Positions 1 through 14,037 of a stretch of DNA of 64,000 nucleotides are shown here, piece by piece (position 1 is the first letter of the stretch; every line of letters starts with the position of its first letter). Source of the stretch: Montifringilla adamsi. Taxonomy: Eukaryota; Chordata; Aves; Passeriformes; Passeridae. A program made the translations under genes and the position numbers. Under the pieces are notes generated by a model. The model worked only from the letters and a program-made list of their open reading frames with translations, ran no database searches and was not told the origin of the DNA. The stretch is from NCBI GenBank assembly GCA_017590115.1, contig JAGGNK010006504.1, forward strand, positions 248,001-312,000. Reading direction: 5' to 3'.

Positions 1-1698
1 ATTCCTTTTAAACTATCCTAATAACAAATCAGTTGTGCTTTTACACTGAGTCTGATCAATGCTTACACTCAAATGTAGTTATTTAGCTAACCACACCGGT
101 GGATTATGAAAGAGTAACAGAGAAACAGCTATGCAGTCTTTGCAGTTTTTCTCTCTTAAGTGCGGATAAGGTCAAAACATTATTATTTTCCTTACTGTCA
201 ATGAAAGTGTAAAATACATTAACAGCCTGAAAACTGTCATTGCCAGCAGATATGTACATCTGAAAATGGATTCAAATAACAACAGACAAAAGAAAGGAAT
301 TTCAGAGCTAATCATGTTTGTGAGGCAGCACGTTTGCAGTTTCTCTGAGATAAATACTATTCCTGATTACATGGTTTGGGGATCTCTGATGACCAATGAA
401 GCAATTGCAAAGAACCAAAAGCAGAGATTGATGTTTAGTGTTTTAAATTTACTTTATGAAAACCAGAAAAGTTCAAAATTAAGAAGTTTTCCTGATTTTA
501 TTTTTCTGTATTAGAAATGTTATAATTGGAATTAGTGCATTGTAGTGCTCCTGGTATATCCCTGCTGTACATTCATACTTACTGGGGACTTCCTAGATAG
601 TTGGAAAATGGAAAAGAATCTCAGAAAGACTAAAAACTGTCATCTGTTATTAGTACCAGCTTGCACGTTCTCTGCTTCAGGCTACAGAATTCAATAGCAA
701 TAATGCAGTCTTTCCTTTGCTTACATGTGGTTGATCATTCAGAGCATTCTTTAAAAAAATTTAAGGTGGAATTCTTGTACTCAGATGAATGAACTGGATT
801 AAGATTTCCACACCTGTATTGAAGAAACTAAATATAACAGTTATTACTTACAAAAACAAGGATAAATAACAGCTGTTTTGATTTGAAAATCCTTCTGTGT
901 TAGAACTTGATGAAGTTGGTTTGGTGGGGTTTTTTTCCTATGCTGAAGTTGCTCATCTCCTGAGTAAAAAACAAATGTGAAATAAAAAAAGAATTCTACA
1001 GGACTTCCAGCACTGATCTCTTTCTGCACATAGGGACTTCCATGTAGACCAGTAATTCAAGAATTCACATTCAACTTTGTTTATAATAGCCTAATAGTGT
1101 AGAGAAGAGTGGGCATGCTGTTTCTTGAATGTCAGTCACTTCATTCAACAGCAGGAATTCACAAATGTGGGGGAGCAATACCACATCTATTTTTAGGTAA
1201 GAAAAAAGTATCCTTTTAAGGACAGCAGGGCTTATTCCCATAGCAGAGATACTTGCCTGCAGGTAAAAATCCTGTGTTAATATTAGCTGCTTATTAGCCA
1301 CTAACAATAAACATGAGCTGAACTTCTTTTCAACTGATAAGTACTAAAGCTTAGAGTAGGGTACAACTTTTTCAATTACTACAAAAGGTATCAGGCACAA
1401 CATATAGATGTGAATCTGGGACAGAAAAAAAAGTATTCTCTGCTATTGAGTTTTGTTTTGGTCCCTTATTTTGCGAGCATTAATATTGTAAAAGCAGTTC
1501 CGTTCCAGTGTTTAAGACAGCGTTTTCCTGAGAAAAATTTCTACAGTACTCTATAATAGTGAATTTTCCTAGGTGGAATTGCATCTTCTTTTTCCTTGAG
1601 AAAGCTTGAAAATCATAAATCCGTTCAAAAACAAAATTCAAGTGTTTCTCTTGATCCCATATCAATTCCTTTAAAAAAAAAGAATACATATTTGTGGC

Positions 1699-1729
<31 letters not shown>

Positions 1730-4329
1730 TTTTTCAAAAATTTTAAAAAAAAAGGCAAACTGAGACAACAGTGTTTTTTCCAGAAGTTTACACACAAAGG
1801 CTAACTGAGATGTAAATTAGGATGAAAGGAGCCAGGCAAAATAAATCTAGTGCTTGTATGCTTTCAGTCCCAGCATCATTACTGTCTTTTTTAGATCTTT
1901 AATGATTTCCTTGATTCCCTTTACCAACTACTGCTCTCTTAAAAACAACTGTATTAGGGCCTTTAAAGTACAAGGAACGCCTATGATTTCAAACATATCT
2001 GTACTTTATAAATATATATATGACAAATATTATCTGATACATTTCATTCTTGAAGTTTGTTCTAATTAATATCTTTATTGGCACTTTTGTCCCTCACATT
2101 TATAACTGACGACTTCAGTGATGATTACAAAATATTTTTGGCACTCTGGACAGAATCTTTAACTGCAGGGCAGGTATCACATCCCTATTTATGGAACTTT
2201 GGGCATTTTACATGTAGTCCTGGACATTTGTGTATGTACACTGCTTTTTCTGATCATCAGCAAAATTTTGGCTGCCAGTGCCACGCTGCCTTGCTGTGCA
2301 CACAGCGGTGAGTGGGGATCAAATCAACACTCTGGAAATCAGCACTCCTACCTCAAGTGTTAAGTAGAGCCTTTATGCAAACTGAATAACTCTAATAGTG
2401 AGGATATCCTCAATGACCTGCCTCCTACTTGTGGATTGAAAATTAGGCCTAAGCATGCCAATTGCCAGATAATGCTGTTACAGGGGGACTTGTGTACAAA
2501 CTGAAAGGTTGAAGTGCACCCTTTCAGCACCCAGATCCATTCCCAGCCAGCCAGCTGCCGCTCCCCAGCTGATGCCTGCGGTGACACTGGTGCTGGGGAT
2601 CGCAGCATTTGCCTTCACACCCTGGTGGCCAATGGGTCCAGGAGGCTGCCTGGAGCATCCCCTTCACTGACACGTCCTGGGAAGCTGTGCCTGGCAGAGC
2701 CATGATCTTGGCTGATGACAGGCAACTCAAATCGGTCCAGGGAGGCTTAAAGGGAAAAGAAAAAAAAACAAGCAAGGGAGCGACATGTCACTTCACACCG
2801 TGCTGTGGTCACTTTAGCTGAGCTGTGAATCACAGCTCTTTTGAATGCAGAAAGTTGCTCTGATAACCCTGTAGGAGAATGATATGGGGGGATGAGGCAT
2901 GTCTCAGAAATGTGAGACTTTTAAGCCATCGGCGCTCTAGGTTTTGCTCCCTGTTTTAACTCTTAGTAACTGCTGCAGTATAGATTGTCTGTGTGCAAAA
3001 TATAGATTTATCACAAATAAGGGTTTGACTATCTCCAAGGGAAGAGGGATCCAAGCTCATGCTTTCAGAGTGACTCATGGTCTTAGGTGCTTTTGGGTTT
3101 TGATATGACAAAAATGCATGTGCTGGCTACTGACATGTGCTGAGCACTCCACTTCTGAAAAAGCTCATTACTTATTATCAGATATTGGACAATCAAAGCC
3201 ATGCTGAAAAATCTTCAATATTTGTATAAACTCAGTTCAACTGAACATAAATTGATGGCACTGAGATAGTGCCACACCCATGCCATCATTTGTGTTGTTT
3301 GCTTAATCAGTGCGTACTGTCAATTCTACTTTATAGGAGGCACTGAATGATCACCTGAAGAAACTTATTTATAGGTAGTTTCTTGCTTTCCCCCCAGTCT
3401 GAAATGAAGCAGCTTGTTGCTCTACAGGAACTAGATCCCTGTGATCATAAACACAACTCCTGAAGGCAATCTAGCCATGGCTACAATGGCTCTGTCTTAG
3501 TGCACAAAGTTCTCACAAGTTTATAGAGGTGGACAGCCATCTTTTTTGAATAGTCTGTTCCACAGACAGTGATGACAAACTCAGATGCTGCCAGAATGAA
3601 CAACTGAGAACCTGGAAGGCTTGCTTTCTTCTGTTAGAACATAATAAAGGTAGAAAATACAAGATTTTATAATTATATGTCTTAATTCATACTTGCAAAC
3701 TAATAGCAAATTTTGCAGGCCAAGAAACAGATAACAGTAAAATCAGAATTTCATGCTTTTTCATGAAAATCTGAAATTCAATTTCAGATTTTAGATGATA
3801 CTTTAAGCATCAAAAACTTATTCATGTTATGAAAAAAATCACATAAAATTATATTAGTGTGTTTAAAATGTGGGAACTGCAAAACTCCTATGTCATGAAT
3901 GTTGTGTGAAAACTCTCTTGCCATGATCCACTGGTATATATATGTTTTCTTAAAAAGAAAAGGGAAAATATGAGTTCTGGGCTGTATTTCAGTCCCAACA
4001 ATGAGTACCAGCCCATTAGCAGTTAATTCTTTGATGTCTTATATACCACTTAATATTTTGTTGCTCAGTTTCCACTTTTTTGTAGAGGATAAGAATACCA
4101 AATTTTATTAATTAATTAAAGCTGTATTAAACTCAATAAAGGTCAGTTACTAGTTGTAATTAATCTCATTTCTAATATATTTACTATCCCATGTTCTAGA
4201 GTGACGTGAATTTCTTAAATTTCAAAAGAGGAAAAGCAACAAAATTAGTTACAACTGAAAAAGAGCCATATCTGCCTTCAATGAGGTTTGCTATCTGTCA
4301 AGGTACTTGCTGGCCTTTGTCATGACTAT
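1..4329. other. AT-rich intergenic DNA
   Basis: No gene was recognised. It includes an A-run at about 1,700-1,725 and a somewhat GC-richer stretch at 2,500-2,720 whose frames in several phases look compositional. Confidence 0.6.
3766..3792. repeat. Perfect 12-bp inverted repeat
   Basis: AAAATCTGAAAT, spacer TCA, then its exact reverse complement. It can form a tight hairpin; no terminator or RNA context was found. Confidence 0.9.
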
Positions 4330-4475
4330 ATCTCAGCACTTAACAATCACAAATGTATTTTATCCTCCCACTACCTCTTTGAGATAGAGCAAGATTGGTC
4401 CTATCTCCAGTATTCAGGTGGAGAAATGAGGTCCAGGTAAACTGAGAACAGAGTCACACCATGCATTGTGCCTGA
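4330..4475 (+). mobile_element. Probable MIR/L2 relic
   Basis: The series ATTTTATCCTCCCACTACCT, TTTGAGATAG, TCCTATCTCCAG, GGTGGAGAAATGAGG and GAGTCACACCATG parallels the MIR/L2 3' region (ATCCTCACAACAACCCTATGAGGTAG, then GATGAGGAAACTGAGG, then GGTCACACAGC), recalled from memory. It is diverged, as expected for an amniote-age repeat. Confidence 0.45.
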
Positions 4476-7400
4476 GTTAAATGTGTCATAGATGTGTGCC
4501 AAGACCATCTAGATAGTAAAGGCTCTTGTGCTTCTGAGAACAGCAGAGATCACAAAGTCTAGGACAAAATATGTGACAGCCAAGGACAAAGCCTTCTTGG
4601 TCAAGGATAACATACTTCCAGATAAAGACAAGGCCTGAAAATTGTTAAGAAATGCTGAAAAACTGTGAAAGCAAAGCCACTTCCATTAACACGGTGCTAC
4701 AGCAGTTGCTATAGGCTTTCAGTGAGTAAAACAAACCATCATCCACTGTGGCCTTGGAGCACACCTGCTCTCAGAAAGTGTTGGAGGATGGAGGCTGGTG
4801 CCTTCTACCCCCTGGGGCCATCAGATCACCGCAGCTGAGGTAGTTAACAGCCAAGGCAGCTCACTTTCGGTGTTTCACCTTTTAGTCCCCTGAAGTCCTG
4901 TGCTGGCTGCCAGTCATTGTCCCAGGCTAGCTGCAGAGAACACTTCTCCATATTGTTTAGTTAATACTACAAAAATGTTTTGTTTTTTTCATTAACAAAA
5001 ACTATGTGTTGAAGCAAGATGTTGTGTGACACTCTGTATAACACCCCAACCTCCTGTGCTTCACCACCTTTGTCACATGTTCAGAAACATTTTCCATGCT
5101 GTTTGAATTCCCTAATCTAGATCTCTCATCCTCCATCTGGGTTTGATCCAAAGCCTATAGGTATTAATCCACTGTCTTCAATGCCCACTACATCAAGCTG
5201 CTGAATGTCTAAACACATGTTATTAGCCTTAAGATTACAAGCTGAATATATTTGACCCATGTATAAGACACTATATTTAAATGGACAAAAGCAAAGGGAA
5301 AAAAAACCCAACAAACAAACAAACCACCAAACACCCAAAAAAAGGAATTCATGCGAAAAAACAAATAATGTCTGAATCTCACTGTATGTGAATTTGCATA
5401 CTGCTTATCTCAGGACTGTGAATAGTGAGTAAACATTACACTGGAGATTTCTCTTGGTTGTTAAAGACAGAATTAATCAAATACGTTATTTCAAAAACCA
5501 AACAGAAATTCAGCTTGAGATCCTGTGTTGCATGTAGTCCCACACCCATTTAACAGCTGCAAACTAAGCTTTCAGGTTGGTAGCATAAATTTTGTGAATG
5601 AAAGTTCAGTAATTAACTTGAGACTGGGGAGAACCCTTTTGTTTTAAAGTTCAACCAATCTATTCACACACGATAGCAATGCAGAACATTCGCTTATTCT
5701 GAAACAATCAGCCACAAGTAGCTGGTATTTCAGCATTTTCAGTGTGCATCTATAAGGATGTTTAAAATGCAAGGTCTTCCTGTAACATTAAAACAAGGCA
5801 TGTATAAGGTTTATGTGTGCCTGGTTTGAAAGATTTTTTTCTTTTCTTTTTCCTTTTTTGAAAGAAGCACAAAATGTCTGCCAAGCTTAAAATTAATGCG
5901 GATCATGTTTCTGTGTCTTTTAGGTGGTGCTTACTGGGCAGTCTGGCTCTCGTCAGTAATTCTTCAACTGCTTTGCTGCAGTGGAACTACTGAAGAGAGT
6001 TATGAGTTGGGGTTGGTGGGAGGGATTCTTTGTCCTCGTTGCATTTAAAACTACACCTAATCTTATCAAGGAGCTCGTCATTGTTTCTGGCTGCCCATAG
6101 CAGGTACAGTACTGCTTTTGTTCAAGTCTGTTGCTTTACCAAATAAAGGCAAGAACTGCTTGCTTTTCTCATACAAGTAGTCCAATTGATTTCTGCAGGA
6201 ATACTTGCATGAGTAAGACAAACAGGATTTGGCAGTAAAATTGATTAAAAAATAATCTGGACACAATATTCTTCCAGGGGAAGTACATGATGATTGAAAA
6301 GTGTTTAAATAGACAGGTAAAATGAACAGATATAATTAAAATTTAGATGTCAGATATGTTTAAAGCAAGTGAAAGCAAGAAACAGTACAAAATAAAGAAC
6401 AAAATGAAAGCACCTGCCAGATATTAAAAACTTTTCACTATTTATCAAAAATTAAAACCTTTTTCTCAAATGGCAGGGTTTTAATCAAAAGTTGTTTTTG
6501 AAACCTTTGAGTTTCAAAGCAGAATATCTGGAGAGGTGCATAAATGCATAATGAGTATTTTCCCCAAACTCATCAGAAGTCCATATGGTTACACTAAAAA
6601 TTTTGAGCACCCCTGAGGTGTAACTATTTTTTTGAGTGCTTGCATGTGGATTTTAATATTTCAGTTTTTATATTCATCATGAATATTCTGGCATCCTAAA
6701 ACTGCAATAACTTTTGCTTGCCTCCCAAGGGAGTTGTATGCAAATACAAGCAGGCCATAAAAAAGCATGCAGATGCAATTACTATTTCTTGCACTGTTTT
6801 TCCAGTAGTGGATGCCGTTCCCTATCTCTTTTTGAATTCATCAGATATTTAATTTTTAAGGACTTGTTGCTCAACTGGCATAATCTATTTTCCTTAGCTG
6901 GAACTGCTGTGGGCTTAATAAGAAAGTAGGTGTCATAAGTAGTATGTATGTTTTCATTTTAGAAACTTGCCCTGACCAGTACTGAGCAAATTATTGACAC
7001 TGTAATACCAACAACAAAAGAAACAATACCAAGAACAGACAAACAGTGTCAATAAAGATTCCAAGTTAAACCAGACAGAAATAATTGGTATTAAGTTATA
7101 ATGGAAACTCTCTTCATGTCATTTTATAATAAAGATGCAAAAAGTAACTTGTTCTAGCAGGCTCCATTAAAATCATGAAAGAGATGGTGAATAAGCCTGA
7201 GTTGTTTACAGATGTGTAGCTCATCCCAACAAAAGTTATGGAGCATTTTAAAGTAACCTAGGAGGAACCCAAATCTAAAGAAGTTAACAGAATTGAAGAG
7301 TCCTGCATGTTGAGTAATTTTTCTCAAAATTTTGACATGTATGTTTCATCAAAATTTAGTGATATATCTGCTTAGAGATCAAAGTAACTCTAGGGCTCCT

Positions 7401-10400
7401 GAATGGCATAGTTAGGTGTCTGAAAATTGCTTCACAGTTATTCTGCCCAGAGTGCAGCACCGGTTATGAGCACAGCAGAGCTTACACTAGTGCAACAGGT
7501 TATTAAACATTGCTGAAAATTGATGGGGCTTTTCTCACTCTTCAGGACCATATCTATAAATTTAGATGCTTGTCTGAGACACTTGATTAGGAGACTTGAT
7601 TTCTTTATAGTCAGAATATACAAAACTGCACTTCCAAAGGTCTTCTCATCACATTACAGGAGTCTAGAATTAGATGGGTCTAATATCAAGGGCTTCAGTT
7701 ATGAGCCTAAAATTCAGTTAAATTATTTCAAATTTTACTGAAAAAAGAGAATAAAGAAACATGAAGCTATAGGAAGAAATGTTCAGAGATTACAGCTGTA
7801 GAATTAGAAGAGGAAGTAGATAATTTGTGCATGACAACACAGACAATATTATAGGAAGGAAAGACAATGTGTTTTTTCTCACAAATACTTCAATAGTATT
7901 TGAATGATGTTGATAATGGTCAATAGACATATAAAATTGTGTGGGCTTGTTAAGTAAATAAGAACAACTTTCTGGAGCAATTTTTGTAAGACATTGTCAA
8001 AATAAAGATCGAATTAAAAGCCATACAGGATTAGACATTTAAGTGGATTATGAGAATTTCTGTAGCTATATCAGATAAGAAAAAGAAGATAGTACATATA
8101 AATACTTTGATTTCATGGTATTAGCCAACTACCACTTGACAAAAATGGGTTAATAAGAGTGTACATCCAGCTGTTCAGGGAAATGATTTTTGCATATTAC
8201 CATAAAATAGATATTAACCATAAATAGCTAATATTTTGTGAAGCATTTACAATACTATGTTTGAAACATTAGCACAAGTTTCTTCACCTGACTCACACTA
8301 CCAGCTGATTCTAACTATAATAGAAGAATTGTGAGTTTACTCTGTTAACTGTTCTGCTCTGCTAATATCTGACATGTACAAAGGTACTCAGATATAAAAC
8401 AGTGACAGATTTGTTTCTGTTACTTCTGGCCTATAATTTTTTACAATAAAGACAGAGAGCCTGTGTTACTTGCATCCAATCTGATACCCAAGGTATCTTC
8501 AGATCAAAGATGGCTAGGTTATCATGTTTAATTTGCCTGCACAAAACCATAAGAGCACTAATTTTTACACAACTTGCTAATTTTTCATGTTGTTTATCCA
8601 ATCTTATCACTAAGAGTGGCTTTTAAGTAATTTCAGACCTCAACTTACACAACTTAATATCTGAGGCTGCAACTCTATTTAGGACAGAAGTTAGAACCTC
8701 AGTACACTGTGTATAAAATATACATGGTTCAGGTAACCATGAACTCAAAACTGTTCATGATTTATACAAGTGCTGAGCAGGCATGTCCAGAAATCCACTT
8801 TGTGACTCCCTGCTCTGCTTATTTATTGCACATTCTTCCTAACAAACCTATACAAGGACTCACTGCTAACTGCCAGTTTGTTATTTATATCCCCTCATTT
8901 AAAAGTTACCCAAACCTGTGGCCCACTGGGCCTAGAAAAATGCAGGAGAGTCTGAGTAACCTCAAGGGGACTTAACTTACACAGACTTACACATCACCTG
9001 CATGTTTGGCAGCGTCTCCTAGCATGATGTCAGAAAATGAGCCACAAAGAATTCATGCCACTGTTTTGATGTCACAGGGCATTTACCAGGTGTTATTTTT
9101 AATAATGTGTCCAAAACAACCAAAGGGCAAGAAAAATCCAGGATATTCTCCTACCAATGGGTCTTTAAACATTCTTAAAGCACTGCTCATTTCTGAAAAG
9201 GGGTGATATAAAAATGACACCTGCTTATTCTGCACAGCTGTTCCTTATTTATAATGAGTTGGCATCATACCTACTGCCTGCAGAAACAAAATTTAAGCCT
9301 TACCGTGTTTTCTTTCTGTTGGCTTGCAGAGCATGCACCATAGAGAAGAAGCTGCATCACCCTTCCTTGACACACTTCTAACTATATGCAAGTTTATCTG
9401 TTTCCATATGTCACAAAACACACAATCCAGGAATAAGGTGAAGCACTAATGTGATTAAGGTCCTGATTTTACAAGAAAAACTGGAAGACTATTTCTGATG
9501 AAGTGTGAGGCAAAAACTATAACCTAGCTTGAGAACTACACATATCGTTCTGTGTAACAGTGGAAAACACCATACACTAAATACAGTTTTGGGGAGATAA
9601 TTCATAAACACATGTTCAAGAATTACTTTTTCTTAAACCTGATTGATGTGACAGGAACAATCTTATATTTCAGAAGAGCTGCATGTATCTGAAGGTGTTC
9701 TGCCCATAGAATAAATCAATGCTAGGTAACTGGTCTTGTCCACCTTCTGCTTTTTTCTTTCTTTTTATATAACATCAAGGAGTTTATTAACAGAAACAAG
9801 TAGTTTTTCTTCATGCCAGGCAAGTGCCAGACAAGTTTTTCTTCATGCCTGGAATGTGTTTTCATCAATTACACAAACATAGATGCAAAATCTGCAGTTT
9901 AGTCTAATTAGTTCATGTTCTGTTACAGGCCTAGTAATTAGTAGCTACTTTTCTGATTGATATTTTCAAGACCATTTTAATAATCATTATACAGAGCATT
10001 TAAAGTAGTGTTTAATAACACAAATCTATCATAGACAATGTATTCCCACTATTTAGTATTTAGGCTTGTTGCCAACTTGCATCCCCTCTACAATGCTGGC
10101 TTTGCACCAACAGAAAAGAATAAAAAAAGAAGTTGATGCTTCAAAACCAGAATTGTATGTAACCCAACATTATATGCAAAAGAAATTGAAAGAAAATTTG
10201 TAGAGACTTGTGAGTTTTGAAATCTAAGGATTTCAAGTACCTGCAGATGATTTTTTACATTCTATTTCATTTTTTTAATAATACATTTTCAATATTCAGT
10301 GGACAGTCAGATAAAAGTCCTCTTAGCATAACGCTGTACTTTAGACCATGACTGGCTCATGAAAAATCCTGAACATAGACCTGCAAGGAAAAAAAGGCAT

Positions 10401-10540
10401 AGTTTTAACAATGACAACACTCTTCGGGCATTGGAGAATCTTCTGGACCACTACTCTTGCTTCCTAAACTTTAACCCACCTCTGCCCACACAGAAATTGG
10501 TAAAATGGAAGATATTGCTGAAGAGCAAGAGTTGTAAATG
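4476..10540. other. AT-rich intergenic DNA
   Basis: Nothing beyond short low-complexity runs and the 16-bp direct repeat at 9.8 kb. No frame longer than 88 codons and none resembles a known protein. Confidence 0.6.
9802..9849. repeat. 16-bp direct repeat
   Basis: AGTTTTTCTTCATGCC occurs at 9,802 and again at 9,834, 32 bases apart, in intergenic DNA. Function unknown. Confidence 0.85.
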
Positions 10541-10870
10541 AAATTAAATCAACTTGGACTAACACCTGGGGGCACAGACGGGTGCTCCAGCTCGGTGTCC
10601 TTTGTTGGCCAGAGGTGCCGCCCGACACCCGGCAGGGACACCTGGAGGCAGAGGGACACGCTGCCAAGGGCCCCGGACAGCCACCCTCCACAGTGCCCCA
10701 CAATCTACCTGCCTTCACCCGCCTGCTCTCGGAGCCCACCACCTCTGTGCTGCTCTCCAGGAGTCACTGCTTTCCTCTGGGTCCCCACCCGTACAGCTGG
10801 CTGGGGCTGCCCTCTGTTTCCTGCAGAGGATCTTGTCTAGAAAAGGAGTGAAACCTTTCTCCAGACTGGC
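10541..10870. other. Isolated GC-rich patch in AT-rich desert
   Basis: About 330 bases of clearly higher GC than both flanks. Open frames of 89-109 codons run in all three plus phases and one minus phase, the mark of base composition. No domain or repeat family was recognised. It could be an old retroposed fragment or an unrecognised repeat. Confidence 0.4.
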
Positions 10871-11100
10871 ACGCAGGAGGATCAGTTTGAAGGCAATTCA
10901 ATTTACTCCACATTCACAGGTCTTCAACTAGCAGCAGTTCTTCTCTTAAAATATGTTGGGATATCAGGTTGTTCATGACCAATCGCCACGGACTACTCCA
11001 TCTTTGAAGTGGGGGGCTACAAATGAAGCCAAAGGCATCAAGCAAAAAATGTTCCCAGGAGAAGAAACAAAGAACTCAGATTTAAAGGAAGATTATGTAG

Positions 11101-11127
11101 TCTCTCTCTCTCTCCCTCTCTTTCTCT
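11101..11127. repeat. (TC)n microsatellite
   Basis: Short CT/TC run in AT-rich intergenic DNA. Confidence 0.85.
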
Positions 11128-13807
11128 GAGTAGACCATTGCACCAACTCTGGTCCATCATACTGCAATGCCTTTGTTCAGGCAGTAAAACTGTACTTGCC
11201 AGAAACATAAACAAGAAAATATATAGGGAGAAAAAATGATACATTTTCATTTAGAGAATAGTAAATTTATTTTGTTTTAAAGTAAAATTACTTAAAATAT
11301 GTTTAAAATACAAATATTTACTTTTAACTGTATGTGCGAGGTAGAGGATCTTAATGCAATTCCATATTCTGCTGGACACAAAATTTACAGGGGTCTGTTT
11401 GATTGCATAGAGATCTTTTCATTGGAAAAATCCATCCAAATGGATCATCAGTGCTAGCAGTCAGAGTAGTGCAGGATGAGCAGCTACCACAAACCCAATA
11501 GTATTGAAAATTTGAGGGCTCTGCCTACATTATAACATGTCTTTAGTGAAGCACAGGGCCATCCTTCTTTGAAGCTTGACAAGAAAAAATACAAATGATC
11601 CAGTTTCCTCCATCAAACTAATTTTTTCATCTTGGACATTCTAAAATTTTTTGGGTTTTCTTAGTTCTCTGCTTACATTTAACTGGTTGTAAAAAAAAAC
11701 TTCTCTTCTGTGAGACTATATATATAAGAGACCTTTACTCTGAAGGATTGCATATCATGACAGTCAGAATATTAATGGTTCCTCTTTTTCCAAATCCAGG
11801 CTAGTAATAACTCTGCTTTAGATAATATTAAGTTGAGGATAGCAAAGCTGAGATCTACTTTGGGAGGGTGCAATAAAGCATGACTGACCCACCCTTCCCA
11901 AAATCACCATGGGAATGCAAGCAATGGCTTTCTCACCATCTTCCCTCAGGTCCTGGGCTGACTAAACCCAGAACTGTGGGAAATGTATTTTACAGTAATA
12001 TCTTGCAGCAAAGCATGGAACAGTAGTGCTTTTATAAAGTAGAGGCTGGATCTCAGGCAATGCCTGGGAAAGGACTTGATGAAGCAAGGTTTCCTCTGGT
12101 GGTACTCACCAATCTGATGAGTGTTGAACATGGAATTCTCCAAGGCCCCAGGCAGAATCATGCCTGATGGAACTAGTGGGCCCAGTATGCCCACAGCCTT
12201 TCCCAGCAACCTGTCAGCTGCAAATATCGACTATGTAAAAATAAAAGTCTGCAAACACAGACATTCCACAGGACACGGAAAATCAGTTTTAAAAGATAGA
12301 GCATACAGCTAGGAAATTTTAGAATATTTAAACTCAGAACATGTTTGTAAAATATACATTCATATTTTACAATTACTTCTTGCTGCTTCTGGGGTGTTTC
12401 TTAATTTATCAGTGAATCATTGCCAATGATTGCCTTGTGCTGAGTGCCATACAAGTCGTACAAGCCTCTTCATTTCTACTGAGCTCAAGCTTACGTGTCT
12501 TTCTAGTAGAAATCTTAACAAACTAAAGAGACTTTCGGTCTGGAAATCTGCTTTCACTGTCCATCTGGGAGTTAGCTTATGCTCACATATATAGTGTTAT
12601 GGCATTGCAGGACTAGATTTTTGACTCTCCAAAATTTTACACATCAGCCCCTTTTCAATGTCTGAATTTGTCATATTTTAGAGGATTGAATAATTGGAAA
12701 ATCAGCTTGATAAATGAAAGTGTTTGGGGGAAAAGGATAGTTTGGTTCTTTCTGTATGAACATCTGTAGTAGAATAGAGGAAAATATGAGTTCTATGCCA
12801 CTGCAGGTCCTTCTTATTCAGGCAACTCCTAGGGAAGTGGGTCAGATTTATTTTCTTCTTTGCTTTGTTTATGTAACTAATAGATCTGTTCTCTGGCTCT
12901 TCCAGTTTTTCTTTTACATGTTTCTTCCTCTGATTACAGGTATCTTTTTTTAGGGAGTGGTCCTGAGTTTTTCAGCATCAGTGGCTTTATATGGTTTTCT
13001 TTTTATTTTTTGTTGAAACAGTAGTAAGACCAGTTCACTGAGAATGAGTTTAAATGTTATAACTTAGTATATGTCTATTACATGAAAGCAAGGCATAGTG
13101 TCTAATAAAACATGAACAAAGTTGTCTCCATCCTGCTACAAATCTGATGGATATAGGGTTTGAATGAGATCAGCTTGATGAAATTTGCTTCAGGCTTAGA
13201 AACATTTTTGTTAATCACAGAAGTTGTAAGTTCCCATCATAGCTATATGCACATCATTAATTGTGGGTTTGCATTCTTTTAAAGTCGACCTAATTGCTTC
13301 CTACCTCTACTGCAAATTGTGTAAGTGTCATAACAATAAGAAAAATGTTAGTCTGGGCTCCAGAGAGTTCAGTATGAATGAAAAACTCAGCTGAATTCAC
13401 TATCTTCTATATAAGTATTGATACCCTGGAGTACTGCAATTTATGCCTATGCTGCAGCTAACTTACATCATGTATTTCAGTGGCTTTTCCAGCTTTCCCA
13501 CTCACTAAAATGTAACAGCCTCCAGCCCTTTTGACTGCAGAGGCAATTCCTTCTATGTTGGAAGTGATCCCCTCTTGAGTCTGAAGATAGCCTGAAACAG
13601 TGACTCAGAGATGTGACTTTTCCTAGCCTTGAGTATGCTTGTACTGTGCTTGAGGCACAATCACAACGCTTTAATGTTGCCCTAATTGTTGAATGACTGT
13701 GCACTATTTCTTTTGTGCCTAGAGTGGCCTGAGATTAAATTCTGAGTTGAAAAAATAATATTATTTTTTACACTGAGGTATCTAAAAAAAAAAAAAAAAA
13801 AAAAAAA

Positions 13808-13966
13808 NNNNNNNNNNNNNNNNNNNNNNNNNNNNNNNNNNNNNNNNNNNNNNNNNNNNNNNNNNNNNNNNNNNNNNNNNNNNNNNNNNNNNNNNNNNNN
13901 NNNNNNNNNNNNNNNNNNNNNNNNNNNNNNNNNNNNNNNNNNNNNNNNNNNNNNNNNNNNNNNNNN
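13808..13966. other. Assembly gap (159 N)
   Basis: Run of undetermined bases bordered by an A-run of about 24 bases on the left and another A-run of about 46 bases (13,990-14,035) on the right. The gap is probably caused by the homopolymers. Confidence 0.99.
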
Positions 13967-13990
13967 AAAAATTTTTTTTACCAGAGGGGG

Positions 13991-14037
<47 letters not shown>

